From the NCBI GenBank assembly GCA_013203015.1, contig JABMPO010000408.1, positions 1 to 5,899 of the forward strand: a stretch of DNA of 5,899 nt, read 5' to 3'. The DNA is from Fidelibacterota bacterium (GTDB lineage Bacteria; Fidelibacterota; Marinisomatia; Marinisomatales; TCS56). Shown piece by piece: positions 1 to 4,903 of this stretch. The position numbers were made by a program, and so were the translations under genes. The notes beneath the pieces were generated by a model, which was given only the letters and a program-made list of their open reading frames with translations, was not told the origin of the DNA and did no database searches. Numbering within the stretch: the stretch's first letter is position 1; each line of letters opens with the position of its first letter.

Positions 1-7
1 TTAATAA

Positions 8-12
8 CCTCC
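8..12 (-). promoter_or_regulatory. Shine-Dalgarno of the next gene in the ATP synthase operon (gene outside window)
   Basis: On the minus strand the bases following the atpB stop read TCGGAGGTTATTAA and run to the window edge. GGAGG is a strong ribosome binding site, placed so that a start codon would fall just beyond position 1. In most ATP synthase operons atpB is followed by atpE (the c-ring subunit), so this is most likely the atpE ribosome binding site. The site is seen directly; the gene identity is inferred from conserved operon order. Confidence 0.65.
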
Positions 13-14
13 GA

Positions 15-932
15 TTAATGGTGTACATTGATTGCCATGCCGATAAATACCGCTGTCATCATGGTGAAAACATAAGCTTGAACTAAAACAACAATTATTT
101 CCAGGGCTGAGATGCCCACCGCCAATGGAACCGCGACCAGTAACCCGGCGGCGATACCAGCCATTGCAGCTTTGAATATTGATGCAAAGATGAATACAAA
201 CGATAAAATCGCCAGGATTGCGATATGTCCACCGGTCATATTGGCCGCCAGTCGCATGGTAAGGGCAAAAGGTTTAACCAGCATTCCGATCAATTCAATC
301 GGAATCAGCAGAATGTAAATCGGCCAGGCCAAGCCGGGTGGTACCAAATTTTTCCAATGAGTAATAAATCCATGCGCCTTGCTACCGGCAATCATAATGC
401 TGAAAAAAGTAATAATCGCCAGAGCTGCAGTAACATTATAATTAGCGGTGGCAGTAACACCGCCGTGCAGAATACGGTTAATAAATGATTCGGGATTGGT
501 GTGCAGGATGAATCGATCAATAGCACCCAACAGATCGAAAATCGGAACCAATCCAATGGCGTTAGCAGTAAGGATGAAACAGAAAAAAGTGAGAATCAAT
601 GGCGCCCAGGTGTTGGTAAATTTTTCACCAACATTAGGCCGGATAATCGAATCCCGGATAAACTGGACCACCGCCTCTAGAGCATTCATAAATCCACTGG
701 GTACCGGCTGCTCCTGCTTGGTATATCTGCGGATTGCCCAAGTGACCACGGTAAATACCAGAATCGCCACCAACCAGATCATTAGCACATGCTTGGTGAT
801 GGAAAAATTAACCCCGAAAATTGTCGGTAATTCCAGGATTGGGTGATCTATAGAACTGTTGGAGACATGATGAATAATAACCTCGCCGGCATCGAATTCA
901 CCACTACCACTGCCCTGTTCTGCTGCAATCAT
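15..932 (-). CDS. atpB: F0F1 ATP synthase subunit a
   Basis: Membrane subunit a of F-type ATP synthase, which forms the proton (or ion) half-channels against the c-ring in the inner membrane. It is recognised from its C-terminal half. Counting from the ATG at 932, Glu213 lies in IPIELI, and the essential channel arginine is Arg227 in FALTMRLAANM, followed by Gly-Gly-His 234-236. The conserved glutamine is Gln285 in VQAYVF. Several hydrophobic helices span roughly residues 45-65, 110-130, 165-185, 205-225, 235-260 and 262-300. The first 40 or so residues are a polar tail, and a loop around residues 139-165 is longer than in the E. coli protein. The start is uncertain: an in-frame TTG at 947 would add five residues and leave 3 bp to the upstream gene, but neither start has a clear Shine-Dalgarno, so I prefer the ATG. 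It lies downstream of the atpI-like gene in the same operon. Confidence 0.95.
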   Translation of the reverse strand: MIAAEQGSGSGEFDAGEVIIHHVSNSSIDHPILELPTIFGVNFSITKHVLMIWLVAILVFTVVTWAIRRYTKQEQPVPSGFMNALEAVVQFIRDSIIRPNVGEKFTNTWAPLILTFFCFILTANAIGLVPIFDLLGAIDRFILHTNPESFINRILHGGVTATANYNVTAALAIITFFSIMIAGSKAHGFITHWKNLVPPGLAWPIYILLIPIELIGMLVKPFALTMRLAANMTGGHIAILAILSFVFIFASIFKAAMAGIAAGLLVAVPLAVGISALEIIVVLVQAYVFTMMTAVFIGMAINVHH

Positions 933-950
933 TGATTCAATATTCAAGTA

Positions 951-1310
951 TTAAGACTTTTTAGGCTTAAAAATAGCCTGGAAGTATAAGGCTTCGATAA
1001 TATGCAGAACAATAAAATAGACTGTGAAACTGATGATAAATTGTACCTTTTGCAAGGCTGCAAACAGTATTAGCAATGTAATGTAAACCCCATAAAATAT
1101 CATCTTGCCAAGGAAGGATTTCATCATCAACGCAGTCACGGATTCGGGGTCTTTGTCATAGGCTTGTTTAACAATAATCAGGGTAATTAAGCCCACCAGC
1201 CAGGGTCCAAACATACCCCAGAAGATGTCGAAAACGGCGGTCGGAATAAATCCGGCGACCAAGCCCCAGGAACCAAAGCTGAATAATGTTAGATAAATTG
1301 AAATTTTCAC
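951..1310 (-). CDS. AtpI-like ATP synthase operon membrane protein
   Basis: A 119-residue integral membrane protein with four predicted helices, roughly residues 5-23, 28-47, 65-87 and 90-112, and a basic C-terminus ending KPKKS. Size, topology and position immediately before atpB fit the ATP synthase subunit I (AtpI) group, which in other bacteria assists c-ring assembly or ion supply. The sequence itself is poorly conserved, so the name rests largely on position. The start is GTG at 1310. Upstream in this frame there is no ATG before a stop, and AGGGA (1321-1325) is a plausible but distant ribosome binding site. Its stop lies 3-18 bp from atpB depending on which atpB start is used, so the two are probably co-transcribed and translationally coupled. 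Confidence 0.7.
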   Translation of the reverse strand: MKISIYLTLFSFGSWGLVAGFIPTAVFDIFWGMFGPWLVGLITLIIVKQAYDKDPESVTALMMKSFLGKMIFYGVYITLLILFAALQKVQFIISFTVYFIVLHIIEALYFQAIFKPKKS

Positions 1311-1327
1311 TGGTCGAATTTCCCTGT

Positions 1328-1353
1328 TGATAATATATCTTTGGCTATTATCA
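1328..1353. repeat. 8-bp inverted repeat upstream of the atpI-like gene
   Basis: TGATAATA (1328-1335) and TATTATCA (1346-1353) are perfect inverted arms around a 10-nt loop, in the 48-bp gap between the fxsA stop and the atpI-like GTG. One further outer pair (1326/1355) forms across a mismatch. On the transcribed minus strand no T-run follows, so it does not look like an intrinsic terminator. It could be an operator or an RNA hairpin in the atp leader; which of these is not decided by sequence. Confidence 0.45.
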
Positions 1354-1358
1354 GCGTA

Positions 1359-1754
1359 TCAATTATTTATGAAGAAATTGGTATTTTGATTCTGAGCCAT
1401 TGCCGATAGTCGCTCTCGCAACCATTGTTTGAAGAAGTAACGGGTACCCGGGAACAGTAACGCAAGTCCGAGAATATCGGTTAACAAACCAGGCGTAAGT
1501 AAAACAATTCCGCCTACCAGAACGAGTAGCCCGTCCATTAATTTGTTGGTCGGCATTTGGCCCATTTGCAGATCACGCTGGATTTCGTACCAGATTGTGA
1601 GTCCATGCAATTTGGCCAGGTAAGCGCCCACAACACCAGTACCAATCACAAGTAAGATCGTATTCCAGAAACCCATCACCTCACCAAGCTTGATCAGGAT
1701 CAGAACTTCCAATAACGGTACGCCAATAAATAGTGCTAAAAGTTTGCTGAACAT
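1359..1754 (-). CDS. fxsA: FxsA family membrane protein
   Basis: A 131-residue protein of the FxsA family, small cytoplasmic-membrane proteins. The E. coli member is known for relieving F-plasmid exclusion of phage T7; its cellular role is unclear. Family hallmarks visible are PLLEVLIL near residue 13, the GTGVVGAYLAKLHG stretch (38-51), a middle amphipathic segment with GQMP (65-68), DG followed by a glycine-rich helix (74-86), and the diagnostic LTPGLLTDILG (86-96) followed by LLFPGTR. A basic segment and an Asn/Gln-rich tail end the protein. The length is usual for the family. The ATG at 1754 is supported by a GGAGTGA ribosome binding site (1758-1764). It is the first gene of the minus-strand block and may share a transcript with the atp genes, with 48 bp between them. 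No functional link to ATP synthase is implied. Confidence 0.9.
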   Translation of the reverse strand: MFSKLLALFIGVPLLEVLILIKLGEVMGFWNTILLVIGTGVVGAYLAKLHGLTIWYEIQRDLQMGQMPTNKLMDGLLVLVGGIVLLTPGLLTDILGLALLFPGTRYFFKQWLRERLSAMAQNQNTNFFINN

Positions 1755-1818
1755 AGGTCACTCCAATGTTGCAAATTACAAAAGGTTTCCGCCTACGATT
1801 GCATTTTAAAACATGAAA

Positions 1819-1851
1819 CACTAAGCCACAGTGACACAAAGAACACGAAGG
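1819..1851. repeat. Degenerate 8-9 bp tandem tract (CACnnAG-like units)
   Basis: The stretch breaks into consecutive degenerate units: CACTAAGC, CACAGTGA, CACAAAGA, ACACGAAGG. It sits between the divergent fxsA and antitoxin genes and is non-coding. The function is unknown. A related motif (AACACAGAG) occurs once more just downstream of the toxin, near 2551-2558, so the toxin-antitoxin pair is bracketed by similar sequence. Confidence 0.45.
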
Positions 1852-1869
1852 AAAAATTGAAATTGAAGA

Positions 1870-1906
1870 TTGTCGTAGACCACAATTTAGCCTATATTTA
1901 GTCTAC
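1870..1906 (+). promoter_or_regulatory. Promoter/operator of the toxin-antitoxin operon
   Basis: TTGTCG (1870-1875) and TATATT (1893-1898), spaced by 17 bp, form a plausible sigma-70-type promoter. A perfect inverted repeat, GTAGAC (1875-1880) and GTCTAC (1901-1906), brackets the -10 box. Two direct copies of ATTTAGnCTA (1885-1894 and 1896-1905) are offset by 11 bp, about one helical turn. Phd/YefM-type antitoxins usually repress their own promoter by binding such repeats, so this is the likely autoregulatory operator. The repeats are seen; the binding is inferred. Confidence 0.55.
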
Positions 1907-1911
1907 TATTT

Positions 1912-1915
1912 GGAG
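1912..1915 (+). promoter_or_regulatory. Ribosome binding site of the antitoxin gene
   Basis: GGAG lies eight bases before the ATG at 1924 and fixes this as the antitoxin start. Confidence 0.7.
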
Positions 1916-1923
1916 ATTAATTA

Positions 1924-2205
1924 ATGAAAGCAAGTGAAGCAGTAAAACCGATTAGTTATATTAAAGCACATGCGTCGGAAATTATCAGGGAAATTGCTGA
2001 TAGTAATAAAACTTTAGTAATCACCCAAAATGGCGTAGCCAAGGCTATCCTACAGGACATTAAAAAATACGAACGGACCCAGGAAAGTCTAACCCTCCTG
2101 AAAATGCTTGCTTTGAGTAGCAAAAGTCTGAAAGAGCAAGACTATAAACCTGCCGCAAAAGCATTTCAATCTATTAGTGATCGAATCAATCACAACAAAA
2201 TTTGA
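1924..2205 (+). CDS. Phd/YefM family type II antitoxin
   Basis: A 93-residue antitoxin expected to bind DNA with its N-terminal half and to neutralise the adjacent RelE/ParE toxin with its C-terminal half. Residues 1-55 carry the Phd/YefM pattern: SYIKAHASEIIREI (alpha segment, about 11-24), then the beta-hairpin TLVITQNGVAKAIL (30-43) and a KYE turn. Residues 56-93 are a charged helical tail (LLKMLALSSKSLKEQ, then the AFQSISDRI segment), typical of the toxin-wrapping region. The length is normal for the family. The start has a GGAG ribosome binding site, and the stop codon overlaps the toxin start by one base (TGATG), so the two genes are translationally coupled. It is probably autoregulated through the repeats at 1870-1906. 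Confidence 0.88.
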   Translation: MKASEAVKPISYIKAHASEIIREIADSNKTLVITQNGVAKAILQDIKKYERTQESLTLLKMLALSSKSLKEQDYKPAAKAFQSISDRINHNKI

Positions 2206-2528
2206 TGAAATATCGGGTCTATATTATTGTCGAAGCTGAAGATGATATTTTCAGTATCTTTCAATACGTTGCAATTAATGACTCAACACGCAAGGCAGAA
2301 ATATTACTTAATAATATTGAAGAAAGAATATCCAGTTTATCAGAATTAGCAAATCGGGGGCATACCCCGCCGGAATTGGAAAGTATCGGTATTCATGATT
2401 ATCGAGAGATACATTTTAAACCTTACCGAATAATTTATCAGATAATTGAATCAGATGTTTTTATCCATTGTGTTTTAGATAGCCGCCGAGACTTGGAAGA
2501 TTTAGTGCAGGAAAGATTGCTGCGATGA
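2205..2528 (+). CDS. RelE/ParE family type II toxin
   Basis: A 107-residue toxin of the RelE/ParE fold. Visible features are an N-terminal helical half (AEDDIFSIFQYVA, about 11-23), the turn segment RGHTPPEL (51-58), and the core beta-strands DYREIHFKPYRIIYQI (65-80). A final strand then runs into DSRRDLEDL (92-100) and ends ERLLR. The RGH-PPEL, FKPYRIIY and RRDLE pattern is standard in this superfamily. Whether it cleaves ribosome-bound mRNA (RelE type) or poisons gyrase (ParE type) cannot be told from the sequence; the conserved profile leans to the ParE-like side. I use the ATG at 2205 (TGATG overlap with the antitoxin) rather than the TTG at 2202. The frame is intact, so the module is probably active. 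Confidence 0.88.
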   Translation: MKYRVYIIVEAEDDIFSIFQYVAINDSTRKAEILLNNIEERISSLSELANRGHTPPELESIGIHDYREIHFKPYRIIYQIIESDVFIHCVLDSRRDLEDLVQERLLR

Positions 2529-2654
2529 TTTGGACTTAAAATTAAAGATTAACACAGAGCCGTCAAACTACGCAAAAGCTTCGTTTGGCAGGCAGAGAGA
2601 ATAGAATAATAATATATTAAATCCTCTTTACTCCTCCGCCCTTCATTTCCCATG

Positions 2655-2682
2655 CCCTGCTCTCTGCTCCCTGCTCCACGCT
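2655..2682. repeat. Four-unit 7-bp tandem repeat (CCCTGCT)
   Basis: Four consecutive 7-bp units: CCCTGCT, CTCTGCT, CCCTGCT, CCACGCT. Units 1 and 3 are identical, unit 2 has one change and unit 4 has two. The tract is GC-rich against an AT-rich setting and lies about 40 bp before the start of the thiamine-binding gene. A heptamer array this short could be replication slippage or part of a dispersed intergenic element. Confidence 0.65.
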
Positions 2683-2710
2683 TGTCTCAGTGTAAATTCA
2701 CTCATCAAAT

Positions 2711-2716
2711 AAAGGA
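2711..2716 (+). promoter_or_regulatory. Ribosome binding site of the thiamine-binding protein gene
   Basis: AAAGGA five bases before the ATG at 2722 supports that start. Confidence 0.65.
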
Positions 2717-2721
2717 CCAAA

Positions 2722-3024
2722 ATGAAAGTAATTGCTGATTTCTGTATTGTACCACTGGGGGTGGGAGTATCGGTATCCAAGTATGTTGCGGAATGTGAAA
2801 AAATTATCGCGGCTGCCGGACTGGAGTTCAAGCTCCATTCCTACGGTACTGACATCGAAGGTGAATGGGATGAAGTATTTACAGCCATCAAAAAGTGCCA
2901 TGAGCGGGTTCACGCAATGGGGTCTCCACGAATTTCATCCACATTGAAATTCGGTACCCGTACCGACCGTGACCAATCGATGCAGGATAAACTGAATAGT
3001 GTACAGTCAAAATTGGATGGATAA
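2722..3024 (+). CDS. MTH1187 family thiamine-binding protein
   Basis: A 100-residue cytosolic protein of the MTH1187/YqgV (DUF77, thiamine_BP) family, small ferredoxin-like proteins related to YkoF that bind thiamine or related ligands; the exact physiological role is not settled. Visible family features are the first strand VIADFCIVPLGVG (3-15) with the P-G turn, then SKYVAECEKII (19-29). The conserved SYGTDIEGEWDEV block (40-52), which contributes to the ligand site, follows, then HAMGSPRISSTLKFGTRTDR (64-83) and a C-terminal helix with the usual M-KL-SV-L spacing. The length is typical of the family. The stop overlaps the start of a 50-residue membrane protein by 8 bp. No thiamine-pathway genes or TPP riboswitch are visible nearby. 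Confidence 0.92.
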   Translation: MKVIADFCIVPLGVGVSVSKYVAECEKIIAAAGLEFKLHSYGTDIEGEWDEVFTAIKKCHERVHAMGSPRISSTLKFGTRTDRDQSMQDKLNSVQSKLDG

Positions 3025-3169
3025 ATTTCTATCCTTCCTGGTTTCACCGCTGGGAAAGCGCGTCCTGATAGCGATTGTTTTTTTTATGATTGGTCTGCGT
3101 TTTGATATATTTCTGGTATTAATACCATTTGTTTTCTGGCCCTGGAAATTAATAAAAAAGGGGTCGTGA
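3017..3169 (+). CDS. Small membrane protein, unknown function
   Basis: A 50-residue reading frame from ATG 3017 to TGA 3167-3169, too short for routine calling. It starts MDKFLSFL, has a basic GKR at residues 13-15 and one long or two short hydrophobic helices (about 16-27 and 30-42). It then ends with an aromatic PFVFWPWKLIKK stretch and a basic tail. It overlaps the thiamine-binding gene by 8 bp, which suggests translational coupling; no strong Shine-Dalgarno is seen. The hydrophobic pattern, Trp/Phe-rich interface and basic flanks look like a genuine small membrane protein rather than chance. I do not recognise a family. Confidence 0.5.
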   Translation: MDKFLSFLVSPLGKRVLIAIVFFMIGLRFDIFLVLIPFVFWPWKLIKKGS

Positions 3170-3387
3170 ATATATGGCTATTCAAAGCGTTTTGTTGATT
3201 TGGTCTATTCAAAAATACTTTAGTATATTTACTTTGTGCAGATGTCATTTAGAAGGTATTTATAATTGAAAAACAGATATGGAAAGGATTTATATCTACA
3301 AGAGACATTTTTCCAAATTGATGCTCAATATATTGCACTATTCAATTATCTTTTTTTCTTTCAATTAATTAGCATAGGGGAATCAAT
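3170..3387. other. AT-rich leader region before the two-gene module
   Basis: These 218 bases carry no convincing gene (a 31-residue frame at 3174-3269 is discounted). Composition shifts here to much higher AT than on the left. Several TA-rich stretches could be -10 boxes, for instance TATATT at 3224-3229, but none has a well-spaced -35 partner. The promoter of the downstream gene is probably here, at an unresolved position. Confidence 0.35.
3377..3381 (+). promoter_or_regulatory. Ribosome binding site of the 278-residue protein gene
   Basis: GGGGA six bases before ATG 3388 gives this gene a clear translation start. Confidence 0.6.
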
Positions 3388-4224
3388 ATGAGGAATATAA
3401 AGTATCATTTTGGTAGAATAAATATACTTGCCGAAAGAGAAAATAAAGAAGAATTCCTTTGGAGTAGTCTGATACCTGAAAAAGAAATCAAACGCCACGG
3501 TTTTTGTTGGAATTTTTTTGAAATTGAGCGAGAAGATTCTGGATTAGGATTGTTCTATTATGGATATTTAGTAAAATTTAAGAAGATATCCGAAGAAGAA
3601 ATTGCTGTCCCCGAACGGCATAAACTTACATTGGAAGAAATAAAAAATCGTACAGTAGCCAAATCGCCTTTTTTTATACACGTACACTCTGGGTTGATAG
3701 CTTATCATCCTGTATCTAATCATATCGAAAATTCTCAATTTTGTAATATTTTTAAAAAAATATTCGAAGATGCAAACTTAGGTTTTTTTGTAAATATTGA
3801 AATACAACCAGTCACTGAATCATATGAATTTTTTGAAGCTATTAAGCGCTTCAGTCTTATAAAAAAAGTTGCAATTTATCTTCACCCAGCTAATCCAAAT
3901 ATTAGTGACACCTGGAAAAGAACACATGAAAGATTAACAGAATTAAATGCAGACTCATTTCATGAGGAGTATAAATCATCTCTAGATGATGGTGGACTAA
4001 AAATAGTTGAAGATACTGAAATAACTAGTAAAATTCGTATGGCTGAGGATGGTTACGGTCATGTAGATGCAACTGGGTATATCGATGGAGAGCCAACTAA
4101 AGTCAGTACGATTGACAAACAGCATATATCATATATAGATACACGACTGGAACCAATTGAAGTTCTATCATTTCTAATTGAAAAGTTCCAAATATTAATT
4201 GCGAAGTTTAAAGATGAAGCTTAA
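3388..4224 (+). CDS. Uncharacterised soluble protein, possibly DUF4747-like
   Basis: A 278-residue protein without signal peptide or membrane helices; I do not securely recognise it. The N-terminal part (1-75) is charged with aromatic strands. A strand block FFIHVHSGLIAYHP (95-108) is followed by a helix FCNIFKKIFEDAN (118-130). A second strand block FVNIEIQPV (134-142) leads to a helix and the strand KKVAIYLHPANP (159-170). Next is a helical stretch with TWKRTHERLTELNADS (175-190). Near the C-terminus is a glycine-rich segment MAEDGYGHVDATGYIDGEP (218-236), followed by a VSTID turn (239-243) and a last helix. From memory this order (FF-strand, PNP-like strand end, ELNADS, DGYG...ATG) resembles DUF4747-type proteins; that is unverified. 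No nuclease, ATPase or other catalytic motif is evident. It overlaps the following membrane protein gene by 11 bp, so the two products probably act together. The strongly AT-rich coding sequence suggests horizontal transfer. Confidence 0.8.
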   Translation: MRNIKYHFGRINILAERENKEEFLWSSLIPEKEIKRHGFCWNFFEIEREDSGLGLFYYGYLVKFKKISEEEIAVPERHKLTLEEIKNRTVAKSPFFIHVHSGLIAYHPVSNHIENSQFCNIFKKIFEDANLGFFVNIEIQPVTESYEFFEAIKRFSLIKKVAIYLHPANPNISDTWKRTHERLTELNADSFHEEYKSSLDDGGLKIVEDTEITSKIRMAEDGYGHVDATGYIDGEPTKVSTIDKQHISYIDTRLEPIEVLSFLIEKFQILIAKFKDEA

Positions 4225-4702
4225 ACAATTATTACTTTCGTGGGATTTTGTTGTATCTTTTATTATTGCAGTTATATTATATTTATTTCTTCCGATAAAA
4301 ATAAGTAATCTTTTTACACAAGATTTATATGAAATTGGCATATCAGTACTTTCCATTATATTTTCTGTGTTTTTTGCTTCGCTAGCAATCATAATTTCGT
4401 CTGGAGATGATGGATTCACCTCTTTCTTAGAAAAAGAGGGTGATTATACTGTAATAATACATTCTTTTACAATTTCTCTCTGTATCATTTTTATAGCCCT
4501 CATATACTCCCTATTTGCATATGGAATAACATCATATCGGATTAATTCTGGAGTTTGTGTTCAAAATAGAATATTTTTTATATTCTTTTCTTTTTTATCG
4601 TTGTACGGGATGTTCGCGGTAGGTCAATCCACATACGATTCTATTAAATACACAAAATTCCGCAGTGTTTTTACAAAAACACAGAAAGATCGCGGTGAGT
4701 AG
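4214..4702 (+). CDS. Four-helix membrane protein paired with the upstream unknown gene
   Basis: A 162-residue integral membrane protein of no family I recognise. Four hydrophobic helices lie at about residues 11-27, 40-62, 80-103 and 117-137. The short N-terminus and the roughly 25-residue C-terminal tail (YDSIKYTKFR..., Lys/Arg-rich) would both be cytoplasmic by the positive-inside rule. Helix 2 (LSIIFSVFFASLAIIIS) carries small and polar residues and leads into SGDDGF (63-68) and FLEKEGDY (71-78). That acidic, likely cytoplasmic loop looks like the conserved part. I chose ATG 4214, which overlaps the upstream gene by 11 bp; a TTG at 4199 would add five residues. The pairing of a soluble protein with a small multi-helix membrane protein resembles phage-defence modules with membrane effectors, such as the four-helix KwaA of Kiwa, though I see no sequence match. 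The function is therefore unknown. Confidence 0.75.
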   Translation: MKLKQLLLSWDFVVSFIIAVILYLFLPIKISNLFTQDLYEIGISVLSIIFSVFFASLAIIISSGDDGFTSFLEKEGDYTVIIHSFTISLCIIFIALIYSLFAYGITSYRINSGVCVQNRIFFIFFSFLSLYGMFAVGQSTYDSIKYTKFRSVFTKTQKDRGE

Positions 4703-4837
4703 TTATTTATCGATAGAAAACTGTCCATCTTTTAATAATAGCATTTAATATATTGATTATTACCTATTTATAAGATTCATCTCCTAATATAAATCTAATT
4801 TTCAAGCCATTGCCAACCCTTATTTTAAATTTCCTAT

Positions 4838-4866
4838 TTGCACTACCATTCAAGTAGTCGTAATTT
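4838..4866 (+). promoter_or_regulatory. Tentative promoter of the TetR gene
   Basis: TTGCAC (4838-4843) and TAATTT (4861-4866) are spaced by 17 bp. Both boxes are weak matches to sigma-70 consensus. The call is helped by the palindrome that overlaps the -10 box, as expected for an autorepressed tetR-type gene. Confidence 0.3.
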
Positions 4867-4882
4867 CGACCGTTGAGTCGAA
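4857..4882. promoter_or_regulatory. Palindromic operator candidate for the TetR regulator
   Basis: TTCGAC (4865-4870) and GTCGAA (4877-4882) are perfect 6-bp inverted arms around a 6-bp spacer. A further GTCG at 4857-4860 makes a series GTCG-N6-CGAC-N6-GTCG with a 10-bp period, one helical turn. It lies 22 bp before the regulator start. TetR dimers typically bind such short dyads upstream of their own gene, so this is the likely autoregulatory site. Confidence 0.55.
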
Positions 4883-4903
4883 TAATGGAATTAATGGTCT
4901 ACA

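Larger units (their letters stand above)
2529..2721. other. Intergenic region between toxin and thiamine-binding gene
   Basis: No convincing gene lies in these 193 bases. They hold an AACACAGAG stretch similar in style to the tract before the antitoxin, and an imperfect dyad CAAAC...GTTTG around an AAGCTT core near 2564-2590. After an AT-rich stretch comes the CTGCTC-type tandem repeat at 2655-2682. The promoter of the downstream gene must be here or further upstream, but no box pair stands out. Confidence 0.4.

Noticed and set aside
112..846. Three overlapping plus-strand reading frames
   Set aside because: They lie antisense to atpB, have no ribosome binding sites and give compositions expected of the reverse of a membrane protein.
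2643..2947. Two minus-strand frames and one alternative plus-strand frame over the thiamine-binding gene
   Set aside because: They are shadows of a clearly recognised family gene and have no family features of their own.
3174..3269. 31-residue plus-strand frame starting MAIQSVLL
   Set aside because: It is very short, lacks a ribosome binding site, and has the random-looking content expected in AT-rich intergenic DNA.
4195..4419. 74-residue minus-strand frame
   Set aside because: It is antisense to the start of the membrane protein gene and has no supporting signal.
4733..4762. TAATAAT/ATTATTA inverted repeat as a terminator for the two-gene module
   Set aside because: The stem is all A-T with a long loop and no following T-run, and is expected by chance in such AT-rich sequence.
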